Assembly: GCF_038005985.1 (NCBI RefSeq)
Contig: NZ_JBBOUI010000001.1
Location: 1,570,001 to 1,634,000, forward strand
Source of the DNA: Solibacillus sp. FSL R7-0682
Lineage (GTDB): Bacteria > Bacillota > Bacilli > Bacillales_A > Planococcaceae
Direction: 5' to 3'
Length of the DNA stretch: 64,000 nt
Below are positions 45,183-54,644 of the stretch, piece by piece. A program made the position numbers and the translations under genes. A model generated the notes under the pieces. That model saw only the letters and a program-made list of their open reading frames with translations, made no database searches and had not been told where the DNA came from. How positions within the stretch are numbered: the first letter of the stretch is position 1; each line of letters starts with the position of its first letter.

Positions 45183-46037
45183 ATGGACTTAAGCAACTTA
45201 AAAAAATTCAAAATACGATGGTTTGTTGTATTTGCATTTTTATTGTTCATTGGGATGTTCATCATTTCAATATTTGCGATTTCGGTACAAGGGATCCAGG
45301 AATGGATTACTTTGTTCGTTTCAATTGGGTTATTAGCGTATGTTTTATACCAATCAAAAAAGCATCAGTTTGTTTATAGTGAAGCGGAGCTACCACGGGC
45401 AATGTCTGCCAAAAGCTGGGGCAAATATTTAACGTTAACTGCGAGTTTGCAGTTAATAGCGGTGATGATTGGTACCTTTTTATTGATGCTCGTTTATCTT
45501 CAATTTGAAAACTGGATTCGTGATCTAATGGAATTTATATTAGTTGATGAAGCCGTTGAAACGCCAATCTTCGTTTTTGTACTGTTTTTTATCAATGTAT
45601 GTATTTTAGCCCCACTCTGGGAGGAACTCTTTTTTAGAGGCATTTTATTAAGAAGGTTTATGCTGAAGTGGAGTCCGCAAAAAAGTATTATTATCTCGTC
45701 ACTTTTATTTGGCATAATTCATTTGAACCCAATTAATGTTGTATTTGCCTTTTTCCTTGGCTGTGTGTTAGCCTTTGTGTATTTAAAAACAAAATCCATT
45801 ATCGTACCCATGATTTTACATAGCTTTAGTAACTTTTTAGCCTTTATCCAATACTATTTATCAAATCAAACAACGGCAATTTCCTTACCAACATCAGAGG
45901 ATGCGCAGTTTGCAATTTTAGTGAGCGGGATTGCGATCGTCGTTTTAGGCAGTGTTATTCTTTTCTTTATTGTGAAGTATTATAAAAGCTTCCGTAGCTT
46001 TACTTATCAAAATGAAAACTCCGACATCCTCGTATAG
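45183..46037 (+). CDS. CPBP-family intramembrane metalloprotease
   Basis: 284 residues, about seven membrane helices. The catalytic motif LWEELFFRGILLRRF (EExxxR) and the second and third motifs FGIIHLNP and VPMILHSFSN are intact. CPBP (Abi/Rce1-type) proteases cleave substrates within membranes and act in bacteriocin self-protection or signalling. Located 98 bp behind the ECF-2 pair with its own AAAGGAGGG. The stop codon lies in the following terminator stem. Confidence 0.92.
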   Translation: MDLSNLKKFKIRWFVVFAFLLFIGMFIISIFAISVQGIQEWITLFVSIGLLAYVLYQSKKHQFVYSEAELPRAMSAKSWGKYLTLTASLQLIAVMIGTFLLMLVYLQFENWIRDLMEFILVDEAVETPIFVFVLFFINVCILAPLWEELFFRGILLRRFMLKWSPQKSIIISSLLFGIIHLNPINVVFAFFLGCVLAFVYLKTKSIIVPMILHSFSNFLAFIQYYLSNQTTAISLPTSEDAQFAILVSGIAIVVLGSVILFFIVKYYKSFRSFTYQNENSDILV

Positions 46038-46055
46038 AGGGTGTTGGAGTCTTTT
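46018..46055. terminator. Bidirectional terminator
   Basis: ACTCCGACATCCTC (46018-46031) pairs with GAGGGTGTTGGAGT (46037-46050), loop GTATA, then CTTTTT. The CPBP stop codon overlaps the loop. Confidence 0.85.
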
Positions 46056-46079
46056 TATTTATTCGTTTTTATTAAAACT

Positions 46080-47876
46080 TCATTTATTGATCATTTGACC
46101 AAATACACCTTGCTGTTCAAGTAATGCTTGGCGTGCACCGTGCTCGATGATTTTACCTTGATTTAGTACAATGACATAGTCAACTTTACGAATGGTGTTT
46201 AAGCGGTGCGCAATAATAAAGCTTGTGCGACCTTCCATCAAGTTTTCAAGTGCTGCTTGAATATGCAGTTCTGTCACCGTATCAATGCTACTAGTTGCTT
46301 CATCTAACAATAAAATTTTCGGATTTGCAACAAAGGCTCGAGCAATCGATATGAGCTGCTTTTGTCCTTGAGAAATTTGATTGCCATCTGAGGACAAAAT
46401 GGTGTCATATCCTTCAGGGAGTTTTTCAATAAAGCTGTGGGCATTCGCTTTCTGTGCCGCTTCGATAACTTCCTCATCCGTCGCATCTAAACGACCGTAG
46501 CGAATATTTTCCTTTACAGACATATCAAATAAAAACGGATCCTGTAGCACGAAGGCCATTTGTTCACGTAACGAAGCCTTTGAAATGACGTCTATTTGCT
46601 TTCCGTCGAATAGTATCTCTCCAGCTGTTTTTTCGTATAGACCGGTTAACAGTTGAAGAATTGTCGTTTTCCCAGCACCTGTTTGACCAATCAATGCAAC
46701 AGACTGTCCAGCCTTAATGGTAAAGGATACATTAGAAAGAGTAGGCGTTTTTGCATCCTGCTCATATTGAAATGAAACATTTTGAAACGCCACATTGCCT
46801 TGAAGCGCCACTTTCTCTCCATCCATTTTATCCTCTTCTTCATCCATAATTAAAAATACGCGCTCTGCACCCGCTAAGGCTGAAAGTACTGTATTAAATT
46901 GGTTCGCTAAATCATTAAGTGGTCGTGTAAATTGGCGCGCATATTCTGTAAAAATAACAATGGTCCCAATTGAAATATGTCCATAATACGCAAATAAACC
47001 ACCGACAAACGCTACAATAGCAAAGCTTAAGCTGTTTAAAGTATTCATAACCTTTGGGATAAAGCCTGAGTATGTTAAGCTCCAAAAGCCGACGTTGCGA
47101 ATACGGTTATTTTTTTCATCAAATTGGCGAAGCATTTCCTCTTCTTGGGAAAAGGCTTTAACGACATGCTGCCCTGTAATTGACTCTTCAATTAATCCAT
47201 TCATCTCACCAATTGCGGCTTGTTGCTGTTTAAAAAGAAGACTTGTTCTTTTCGTAATCCAACGCATTCCGTAAAACATGAGAGGAACAATAATTAACGT
47301 AATGAGCGTAAGCAAAGGACTTAACCAAAGCATAACAGCGACGGTCCCCGTTAATGTTAAAATACTCGAGACAACTTGAATAAATGCGCTATTTAATGTC
47401 GCACTAATTGTTTCAATGTCATTTGTTGCGCGGCTCATTAATTCCCCGTGTTTGCGCTTATCAAAAAAGCGTAACGGTAGCTTAAAGAATTGTCCATAAA
47501 GCTTCGTTCGTATACGGTATACGGTTTGCTGCGCAATGCTGACCATCCAGTAGTTTTGGAAATAGCTTGCTAAGCCGTACAGGAAATAAATAAGTGCTAA
47601 TCCATAAAGCCAAATGTGTAGCTCATTAAATGTACTACCATCAATAAATCGGTCGGTTAAGCGTCCGATAATAAAGGGACCAATTAAGGCGAGAACAGAG
47701 CTTGCCACAACTAGCAAAATGACAATTATTAATAGTATTTTTTGTTCAGCTACAAAATCAAGAATACGCTTTAATGTATATTTCCAGTTATCTGCACGCC
47801 CACCTTTCTTCTTTTTGCCACTAGCCGTTTTTAGTTGTTCCTTTGTAAGGATTCTCTCATAATCAAAGATTTTCAT
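46080..47876 (-). CDS. ABC exporter half-transporter, catalytic subunit (YfiC-like)
   Basis: 598 residues: six membrane helices (about 45-340), then an ATPase. Walker A GQTGAGKTT, Walker B ILLLDEATSSID with catalytic Glu, and H-loop IAHRLNT are intact, but the signature is ISQGQ instead of LSGGQ. Its partner has the mirror-image defect, so the two form a heterodimer with one consensus and one degenerate ATP site, as known for BmrCD and TM287/288. Overlaps the upstream gene by four bases. Multidrug or lipid substrates are likely. Confidence 0.92.
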   Translation of the reverse strand: MKIFDYERILTKEQLKTASGKKKKGGRADNWKYTLKRILDFVAEQKILLIIVILLVVASSVLALIGPFIIGRLTDRFIDGSTFNELHIWLYGLALIYFLYGLASYFQNYWMVSIAQQTVYRIRTKLYGQFFKLPLRFFDKRKHGELMSRATNDIETISATLNSAFIQVVSSILTLTGTVAVMLWLSPLLTLITLIIVPLMFYGMRWITKRTSLLFKQQQAAIGEMNGLIEESITGQHVVKAFSQEEEMLRQFDEKNNRIRNVGFWSLTYSGFIPKVMNTLNSLSFAIVAFVGGLFAYYGHISIGTIVIFTEYARQFTRPLNDLANQFNTVLSALAGAERVFLIMDEEEDKMDGEKVALQGNVAFQNVSFQYEQDAKTPTLSNVSFTIKAGQSVALIGQTGAGKTTILQLLTGLYEKTAGEILFDGKQIDVISKASLREQMAFVLQDPFLFDMSVKENIRYGRLDATDEEVIEAAQKANAHSFIEKLPEGYDTILSSDGNQISQGQKQLISIARAFVANPKILLLDEATSSIDTVTELHIQAALENLMEGRTSFIIAHRLNTIRKVDYVIVLNQGKIIEHGARQALLEQQGVFGQMINK

Positions 47877-49591
47877 GATGGAAGCACCTCCTGCTGTGAA
47901 GCGACAATTTGTTTATAAAGTGCATTTGCTTTTAACAGCTCCTCATGGGTACCAAAACCATCAATTTGTCCTTCATTGAGCAATAAAATACGGTCGGCAG
48001 TTTTTGCTGTATGAATTTTTTGTGTAACGACAAGCATTGTCATTTGTTCTTGATCGAGTGCTTGCCATAAACGTTTTTCTGTATTTACATCAAGTGCCGA
48101 TGTACTATCATCCAATATAAGAAGAGAGGCAGGTTTTAATAATGCACGAGAAATAGCAAGACGTTGCTTCTGACCACCAGATAAATTGACACCTTTTTGT
48201 CCAACAACGGTTTCATAGCCTAATTCAAAATGTTCAATTGCCTCATGAATTTGTGCTTTTGTCGTTGCCTCGATACATTGTTCAAAGGATGCCTCCTTTT
48301 GTCCCCACTTTAAATTATCTAAAATCGTTCCAGAGAACAATAAAGACTGTTGTGGTACGTATGCAATCGAGCTTCGTAACTGTTGTAATGGGATCTCCTT
48401 TATATTTTGATTATTAATATAGATTTCGCCATCGCTCGTTGCGTAAAACTTTTCAATGAGCTGTAAAATAGTGGACTTTCCTGAGCCAGTAGCCCCCATA
48501 ATGGCAATTTTTTCTCCAGATTCGATTGAAAAAGATAGGCTGTGTAATGTATTTTCTTTTGCTCCTGGATAAGAGAAAGAGACATTGTCAAAGCGAATCG
48601 AAAACTCCGGTAAAACAGGTGCATGATTTTTCTGTATTTCTTCCGTACCGTCATTAATTGTCAAAATCTCCTCAATACGCTCTGCTGAAGCTTTCGCGCG
48701 AGCATAAGCTATAATGATGAATGAGAAAATCGAAAAAGCAGCTGTCATTCGAAATGCGTAGTTAATAATTGCTACTAAATCTCCAACAAGAATGCTGCTT
48801 GTATCAATAAGCTGTGCACCTACCCATATAACAACAAGTAAACTAATATTCATGGCAAATTGCAAAATTGGCAAGGCGATTTCCATGACACGGGTTGCTT
48901 TCATCGTATCAAGCTTTAACTTTTCAGCTACGGATTGGAAACGACCTTCTTCATATTGACCACGCATGTACGCTTTAATTAATCGTACTGCTTGTAAGCC
49001 CTCTTGTAATTGCCTATTCACCCCGTCTAAGCGGTTTTGAACTTGGGCAAATAATTTTATGCCGATTGAAATCATCCAAACGAGAAAAATAACAAGGAAT
49101 GGAAAGCTCACACATAAAATTAATGCCATTTTTGCATTAATGAAAAAGGCCATAACAAGCGAACCAATAGCCATTAATGGGGCCTTCATTGCAATACGAA
49201 GCATCATAAAGACAATATTCATCGTTTGCGTAACGTCACTAGTTAATCGGGTAATTAGTCCTGATGTAGGAAAGGTTAAGTACGTCGCCATCGTTAGCGA
49301 TTGAATTTTTGCATAGAGTGCCTTGCGCAAATCAAAGCCAAAGCTATGCGCGACGTGAGATGAAAAGTAGGAATTAAGTATACCACTTAAAAATGAAAAT
49401 AAAGTTAAGATGAATAAACATCCACCCCAAAAGGCTACATTATGTAAGTTTTCTTCTAATAAACCTTCATTAATCATTCGTGCCATAAAGAGCGGTTGAA
49501 TCAAATCGGATAGCAGCTCTAAAAACATAAGAAATAGGGCAAGTAGTGCTGCTATTTTGTAACGCTTAACAAATTGAAAGACTGTTTTCAT
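47873..49591 (-). CDS. ABC exporter half-transporter, degenerate-site subunit (YfiB-like)
   Basis: 572 residues: six membrane helices (about 15-300) and an ATPase with Walker A GATGSGKST and a canonical LSGGQKQR signature. The residue after Walker B is Asp (LLILDDSTSALD) where Glu is catalytic, and the H-loop His is replaced (VVTQKIHT). It therefore supplies the good signature to its partner's ATP site and carries the degenerate one. Length matches YfiB. First gene of the pair. Confidence 0.92.
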   Translation of the reverse strand: MKTVFQFVKRYKIAALLALFLMFLELLSDLIQPLFMARMINEGLLEENLHNVAFWGGCLFILTLFSFLSGILNSYFSSHVAHSFGFDLRKALYAKIQSLTMATYLTFPTSGLITRLTSDVTQTMNIVFMMLRIAMKAPLMAIGSLVMAFFINAKMALILCVSFPFLVIFLVWMISIGIKLFAQVQNRLDGVNRQLQEGLQAVRLIKAYMRGQYEEGRFQSVAEKLKLDTMKATRVMEIALPILQFAMNISLLVVIWVGAQLIDTSSILVGDLVAIINYAFRMTAAFSIFSFIIIAYARAKASAERIEEILTINDGTEEIQKNHAPVLPEFSIRFDNVSFSYPGAKENTLHSLSFSIESGEKIAIMGATGSGKSTILQLIEKFYATSDGEIYINNQNIKEIPLQQLRSSIAYVPQQSLLFSGTILDNLKWGQKEASFEQCIEATTKAQIHEAIEHFELGYETVVGQKGVNLSGGQKQRLAISRALLKPASLLILDDSTSALDVNTEKRLWQALDQEQMTMLVVTQKIHTAKTADRILLLNEGQIDGFGTHEELLKANALYKQIVASQQEVLPS

Positions 49592-49712
49592 GCAAGTTCT
49601 CCTAGTTTGAATTATCAGATATATGTATTATGCCATTCCTAAATGCTGAACTCAATGTAAATCCTTCGAGAGTCTAAATGTTTTACACTAAAATTAGAAA
49701 AAATGAGAAAAC

Positions 49713-49741
49713 GAAACCTTTTTTCCAGTAAACTAGTCTAA
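49713..49741 (+). promoter_or_regulatory. Candidate ECF-type promoter of pair 3
   Basis: GAAACC (49713-49718) followed by AGTCTAA (49735-49741), an 18-base gap between GAAAC and GTCTA, close to the arrangement before pair 2 (19 bases). Inferred from resemblance only. Confidence 0.45.
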
Positions 49742-49768
49742 TGGGGAATACTTGAAGGGAGGGGTTTT

Positions 49769-50296
49769 GTGACTACGCATGAGGAGGAGCATTTACAGCA
49801 AGTGATGCAGCAATACGGCGATGAAATTTTACGCTTATGTTATACATATGTACATAGCTGGCAAACAGCGGAGGATTTAACACAGGAAACATTTTTAAAG
49901 TTTTATAGGGCTTCTGGGAAATTTCGTGGGGAGTCCACAGTAAAAACCTATCTTTTTCGAATCGCGATAAATGTTTGTAAAGACTATTTAAGCAGCTGGA
50001 AATATCAAAAAATCCAGCTTTCGAATACATTGACAACCTTCTTAAAAAGTAAAGACAACTTGGAGCAAATCATTGTTGAAAAATCGGAGCAACAGCTGCT
50101 TGTAGAAAAAATTGAGCAGCTACCATTGAAATATAAGGATGTGCTCATGCTTTATTATTATGCGGAGCTACCGATTGCAGAGGTTGCAGAGACATTGGAT
50201 TTACCAGTCAACACGGTAAAAACAAGATTAAGAAGGGCGCGGGTGCAATTGAAGCTGAAAATAGAGGAAGGGGAAGACTTCAGTGAATTCGCTTAA
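49769..50296 (+). CDS. ECF-type RNA polymerase sigma factor (pair 3)
   Basis: 175 residues: region 2 TAEDLTQETFLKFYRASGKF and TVKTYLFRIAINVCKDYLSS, region 4 LPLKYKDVLMLYYYAELPIA and DLPVNTVKTRLRRARVQLKL. GTG start behind GAAGGGAGGGG. Overlaps the partner gene by 14 bases. Divergent from the YfiBC-like exporter, which could be a target. Confidence 0.92.
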   Translation: MTTHEEEHLQQVMQQYGDEILRLCYTYVHSWQTAEDLTQETFLKFYRASGKFRGESTVKTYLFRIAINVCKDYLSSWKYQKIQLSNTLTTFLKSKDNLEQIIVEKSEQQLLVEKIEQLPLKYKDVLMLYYYAELPIAEVAETLDLPVNTVKTRLRRARVQLKLKIEEGEDFSEFA

Positions 50297-51515
50297 AGAT
50301 CATATTAATGAGGTCCATAAAGAGAAGCATTTTGATTTGGAACGTCAGCTTGAAACAATACAAAAGGCCCGTCAAAAAAAGGCTGGACGGCGAAAATTTC
50401 ATTGGCAGCCGCTTTTCGCAACGGTTGGGATTGCATTCATTACACTATTGTTTGTGTATTTCCAGGTGGAACAGCAGCCGGCCAATCTTCCTGCTAGTAG
50501 CGAGTTAGCACCAGAGCATGCAGAGGTTGCTTTTATGGAGCGGCTTGCGCAATTTCAGCAAATCATTGCAGATGGCACAATTACTGATGAGGAGCGTAGG
50601 CAATTTTTAAGCACGAGTGATTGGCTATTGCAGCGGGCATTTGAATCAGGAAATAGTCTTTTTTATAATCGGCCAAAAATGACGGCAGATGAAGTACTAC
50701 AGGTGAATATGCTGTTATCGTATATGAATGAGTTTGTCGAACAACATGAGCATGTGCGTAAGCTGGCGAATATTGAATTAGAGGGCGAGTCATTTCGGGA
50801 AGTATTAGCATTACTCCCAGAATGGAATGCTCATTTTGCAACACTTATTCCAAATACTTACGTACCAACAAATGAGGAAAAACCTCGGACAAATAATGCC
50901 TTTCTTAATGGACCACTTAACATTAAGCTTCTATGGACCGTTGGATTTTTACTTTTAGTTTATGCTTTTGTCTTTAATTTACGGTATATGCGAAAAATTT
51001 TACTAGGGGTTATTCAAATAAGTTTAATCTTTTTTTTCGGGTCAGCCTTTTTTAAGGAGGATACGAGATTATATGGACACGATGAAACAGCGATAATGCA
51101 TTCGATTAATCAAAATAATGAAATGAAGAATTCCGAAACGTTGCTTGCTGCTGCAACATTTCACAATGTGCGCTATGTGTTAACTCGTTTTTCGGATAAT
51201 AGTCGGATTGGAATTTCAATATTTTCAAGGGGAGATAAAACATATGAATTGTATGGCGGACACTATCTGCATAGTAGTGCAAACATTGTAATTATACCTA
51301 ATTCTTTGGAATATTTAGAGCAGGGCAATATTGTTGGAATTGCTGACAATAGTAAAATTACAAAAGTGGTCTTAACCGACAATTATACGAACGAGCAGTA
51401 TGAGATAGAAATCGACCCAGTAAAAGCGAATATATATCGGCTCATTATTCCGGAACAATTAAAAAGCTATTACATCGATGTCTATGATGTAGAGGGGGAG
51501 AGAGTTCCATGGTAG
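50283..51515 (+). CDS. Membrane partner/probable anti-sigma factor (pair 3)
   Basis: 410 residues. A cytoplasmic, basic and coiled N-terminus of about 40 residues, a first membrane helix (about 44-60), an acidic extracytoplasmic helical region (about 65-210), two more hydrophobic segments (about 217-235 and 242-258), and a C-terminal beta-rich domain of about 150 residues. This three-helix layout differs from the other two partners. GTG start. No zinc-anti-sigma motif. Family not recognised; the role is inferred from overlap with the sigma gene. Confidence 0.72.
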   Translation: MNSLKDHINEVHKEKHFDLERQLETIQKARQKKAGRRKFHWQPLFATVGIAFITLLFVYFQVEQQPANLPASSELAPEHAEVAFMERLAQFQQIIADGTITDEERRQFLSTSDWLLQRAFESGNSLFYNRPKMTADEVLQVNMLLSYMNEFVEQHEHVRKLANIELEGESFREVLALLPEWNAHFATLIPNTYVPTNEEKPRTNNAFLNGPLNIKLLWTVGFLLLVYAFVFNLRYMRKILLGVIQISLIFFFGSAFFKEDTRLYGHDETAIMHSINQNNEMKNSETLLAAATFHNVRYVLTRFSDNSRIGISIFSRGDKTYELYGGHYLHSSANIVIIPNSLEYLEQGNIVGIADNSKITKVVLTDNYTNEQYEIEIDPVKANIYRLIIPEQLKSYYIDVYDVEGERVPW

Positions 51516-51517
51516 TA

Positions 51518-51558
51518 AAAAAGACGAAACGCTCTTTTTAGCAGCGTTTCGTCTTTTT
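51518..51558. terminator. Bidirectional terminator
   Basis: Perfect 16-bp arms (51518-51533 and 51543-51558; AAAAGACGAAACGCT and complement) between convergent genes. Confidence 0.9.
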
Positions 51559-51563
51559 AAATA

Positions 51564-52502
51564 TTAATCATGTGCTAGAGTCATAGCAATTTCAGGGTTT
51601 TTTTCAACTTCATGTAATTTTTCGAATGAAGCGATGGCCACTTCGACCATTTCATCTTTAGGTTCTTTCGTTGTTAACAATTGAAGCCATAAACCTGGAT
51701 AGCCTAAAAAACGAAGCACTGGAATATCACGTACTGCGTTTGTCGCTTGTAACACCTCAAAGGAAATACCAATTACGACAGGAATTAATAAAATACGACT
51801 AACTAAACGTACCCAAAGTGGATCAACAGGTACAAAGAAGTAAGTAAACATTCCAACGATAACAGTAAATAAAATGAAGCTAGAACCGCAGCGATAATGT
51901 AGACGTGATTGCTTTTGTACATTTTCTACCGTTAACTCTAAACCTGCTTCATAACAGTTAATCACTTTATGCTCGGCGCCGTGATATTGGAACACACGTT
52001 TTATTAACGGTGTCATCGATATAATTTGTAAATAAGCTAATAGTAAAACGAGCTTAAAGCCAGTTTCGATAAAAATTTGTACAGTTTTTCCTGGAAACCA
52101 TGGCTTTAAAAATTCTGCCATGAACATTGGTACAAGTGTGAAAACGAACTTACCAAATAAAAACGACAGCACGCCGATCACAGCAACACCAAGAATCATC
52201 ATGAGCTTGGAAGGCTCTTCACCTTCTTCAAGCTGTTCCTCACCAGGATTTACATCGTAGCGATCTGATGCAAATTGTAAATGGCGAGAACCAAAACCTG
52301 CCGATTCGATTAAGGCGATCACACCACGTACGAATGGAATTTTCTTTAGCTTTTGATAAATTGGTTTCTTCTCTTTTTTTACATGGAAGTAATCAATGGA
52401 GTTGTCATTACGGCGAATCGCCGTCACCATATGATCCTGTCCAGTAAACATGACACCTTCTAAAAGTGCCTGTCCCCCATAAACCGGCGTATTATTACTC
52501 AC
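51564..52502 (-). CDS. yqhQ: DUF1385 membrane protein YqhQ
   Basis: 312 residues. Family signature VYGGQALLEGVMFTG at the N-terminus, about four membrane helices in the middle and C-terminal half, and YHGAEHKVINCYEAG followed by HYRCGSSFIL, both hallmark motifs of DUF1385/YqhQ. The conserved His/Glu/Cys residues hint at metal binding, but the function is unknown. The start is a GTG at 52502 without an obvious strong ribosome-binding site. Divergent from the gene block leading to efp, as in Bacillus. Confidence 0.92.
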   Translation of the reverse strand: MSNNTPVYGGQALLEGVMFTGQDHMVTAIRRNDNSIDYFHVKKEKKPIYQKLKKIPFVRGVIALIESAGFGSRHLQFASDRYDVNPGEEQLEEGEEPSKLMMILGVAVIGVLSFLFGKFVFTLVPMFMAEFLKPWFPGKTVQIFIETGFKLVLLLAYLQIISMTPLIKRVFQYHGAEHKVINCYEAGLELTVENVQKQSRLHYRCGSSFILFTVIVGMFTYFFVPVDPLWVRLVSRILLIPVVIGISFEVLQATNAVRDIPVLRFLGYPGLWLQLLTTKEPKDEMVEVAIASFEKLHEVEKNPEIAMTLAHD

Positions 52503-52641
52503 CTGCAGTACACCACTCTCTATATAGATATAATTTGACTTCTTAACTTTTCCATTGTACTAAATTTTCTGTGAAAGCACTATTGTTTACGCATAGTTAA
52601 TTTGAAAATGGTCAAGACTTCAGGAAAAGGAGGGCGAAGGA

Positions 52642-53046
52642 TTGACTAGTATTTTGACATGTATTGTAGCAGCATGTGTATTAGCTTTATTATTAAAATT
52701 TTTACATTTATTTCACTTTATAAAATGGAGTCCAGTTGGATTTACAAAAAAATTAGGGATTGAGGATATTACAGCTTTTGAGAAGTGGTTAATCATTATA
52801 TTAATTTTCTTTGTTATTGCTCTTTTACTATATTATTTATTTGTTTATATTCCGATTCGACCAGACATCGCAAGTATTCTATTAGGGCTTGCTGTCGCAA
52901 TATTAGTGGAATGGATCATTTATCGTTATCCGTTGGAATTGAGTTCCTTTAAAAAATTATCGATTCCTTTTATCGTGGTCATCATGATTATGTTTCGCTT
53001 TATCATTGAATCTGCCGCATATTTACGAAATAATTTAGTTCGCTAA
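52642..53046 (+). CDS. Small integral membrane protein
   Basis: 134 residues, four predicted membrane helices (about 3-22, 48-68, 74-92, 105-125). TTG start behind AGGAGGGCGAAGG. It lies between yqhQ and aroQ, a slot where Bacillus has small membrane proteins (YqhP/YqhR), but the sequence alone does not let me assign it to either. No catalytic motif seen. Confidence 0.78.
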   Translation: MTSILTCIVAACVLALLLKFLHLFHFIKWSPVGFTKKLGIEDITAFEKWLIIILIFFVIALLLYYLFVYIPIRPDIASILLGLAVAILVEWIIYRYPLELSSFKKLSIPFIVVIMIMFRFIIESAAYLRNNLVR

Positions 53047-53114
53047 ATTATTTCGTTACTCTCACAATTGACTATGATAAAATAAAGAAAATGGTAAGAG
53101 AGAAGGGAAAGTTT

Positions 53115-53555
53115 GTGGAAAAATATTTACTATTAAATGGCCCAAATTTAAACCGCCTTGGTATTCGTGAGCCTGAAAAATATGGCTACGAAACTTTAGA
53201 AGATATTTTAAATAAATGCCAAAAGGTTGCATCAGAATATGGAGCAGAAGTAGAATTATTACAATCAAATCACGAGGGGCAATTAATTGATTGGATTCAT
53301 GAAGCGCATGATCGAGGGATTGCTGGCGTAGTATTTAATCCGGGTGCATACACGCATACAAGTATTGCATTACGTGATGCTGTAGCCTCAGTTAATGCAA
53401 AATTACCATTTATTGAAGTACATATTACAAATATCCATAATCGGGAAGAATTCCGCCATCAATCAATGATTGTTGCCAACTGTATTGGGCAAATAACAGG
53501 CTTAGGAACAATTGGTTACGAGTTGGCATTACGTAAGTTTTTAGAAAATCGATAA
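53115..53555 (+). CDS. aroQ: Type II 3-dehydroquinate dehydratase
   Basis: 146 residues. Dehydrates 3-dehydroquinate to 3-dehydroshikimate in aromatic amino-acid biosynthesis. LLLNGPNLNRLGIREPEKYG with the catalytic Tyr on the flexible lid, QSNHEGQLIDWIH, FNPGAYTHTSIALRDA and EVHITNIHNREEFRH are all diagnostic. GTG start at 53115 behind AGAAGGGAAA gives the usual family length; an ATG 24 bases upstream would overlap that site. Followed by pepP and efp. Confidence 0.95.
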   Translation: MEKYLLLNGPNLNRLGIREPEKYGYETLEDILNKCQKVASEYGAEVELLQSNHEGQLIDWIHEAHDRGIAGVVFNPGAYTHTSIALRDAVASVNAKLPFIEVHITNIHNREEFRHQSMIVANCIGQITGLGTIGYELALRKFLENR

Positions 53556-53569
53556 GGGGAATGACAGAG

Positions 53570-54628
53570 ATGAAACTAACAAAATTACGTCAAGCTTTAA
53601 TCGACAATAATGTCGATGCATTATTAATTACAAATGGGTACAACCGTCGATATATGACAGGTTTTACTGGTACAGCTGGTGTAGCAATTGTATCCCAACA
53701 TGATGCAGTGTTTATTACAGACTTCCGTTATACAGAGCAAGCATCTGTACAAGTAAAGGATTTCCGTATTGAACAACATACTGGCACAATTTTTGAAGAA
53801 GTTGCAAATCAAGTTGCATTAATGGGCATAAAGACGTTAGGTTTTGAAAAAGATGCTATGCACTACGGTATGTATGAAGTATACAAAGCGGCAGTAAAAG
53901 CAGATTTTGTTCCACTTTCAGGTTTAATTGAAAAAATTCGCTTGATTAAGACAGAAGAAGAGATTAATATTATTAAGGTTGCATGTGAAATTGCAGACAA
54001 TGCATTTACACATATTTTAGATTTTATTAAGCCTGGCGTATCAGAGCTTGATGTCTCGAATGAACTAGAATTTTTCATGCGTAAACAAGGTGCTACAAGC
54101 TCATCTTTTGATATTATCGTTGCCAGTGGTTTACGTTCAGCGTTACCACATGGTGTTGCGACGGATAAAATCATCGAGTCAGGTGATTTTGTAACACTTG
54201 ATTTTGGTGCATACTATAATGGCTACATTTCAGATATTACGCGTACAATAGCGGTAGGGCAACCTTCCGAAAAGTTAGTAGAAATGTACAACGCGGTGCT
54301 AGAATCACAAGTTTTAGCACTTGATAAAGTTGGTCCAGGCATGACAGGTATTGAGGCAGATGCTGTCGCACGCGATTACTTAAAATCGAAGGGCTTAGGC
54401 GAAGCATTTGGGCATTCAACTGGTCATGGTATCGGTTTAGAAGTGCATGAAGGCCCTGGTCTTTCTTTCCGTTCTGAAACGGTGTTAGAGCCAAACATGG
54501 TTGTAACAATTGAGCCAGGTGTATACATTCCTGGAATCGGTGGTGTCCGAATCGAGGATGATATTTTAATTACTGATACGGGTAATGAAGTACTAACACA
54601 TTCGAGCAAACAATTAATTATTTTATAA
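53570..54628 (+). CDS. pepP: Xaa-Pro peptidase (M24 family, YqhT-type)
   Basis: 352 residues. Creatinase N-terminal domain (about 1-125) with [17 protein letters not shown], then the M24 pita-bread domain. Metal ligands: [19 protein letters not shown] (two Asp), [15 protein letters not shown] (His), VTIEPGVYI (Glu) and [11 protein letters not shown] (Glu). Cleaves proline-containing peptides in the cytoplasm. The ATG at 53570 suits the GGGGA spacing better than one at 53561. Directly upstream of efp, as in Bacillus. Confidence 0.94.
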   Translation: MKLTKLRQALIDNNVDALLITNGYNRRYMTGFTGTAGVAIVSQHDAVFITDFRYTEQASVQVKDFRIEQHTGTIFEEVANQVALMGIKTLGFEKDAMHYGMYEVYKAAVKADFVPLSGLIEKIRLIKTEEEINIIKVACEIADNAFTHILDFIKPGVSELDVSNELEFFMRKQGATSSSFDIIVASGLRSALPHGVATDKIIESGDFVTLDFGAYYNGYISDITRTIAVGQPSEKLVEMYNAVLESQVLALDKVGPGMTGIEADAVARDYLKSKGLGEAFGHSTGHGIGLEVHEGPGLSFRSETVLEPNMVVTIEPGVYIPGIGGVRIEDDILITDTGNEVLTHSSKQLIIL

Positions 54629-54644
54629 TTTGGAGGAAATATTC

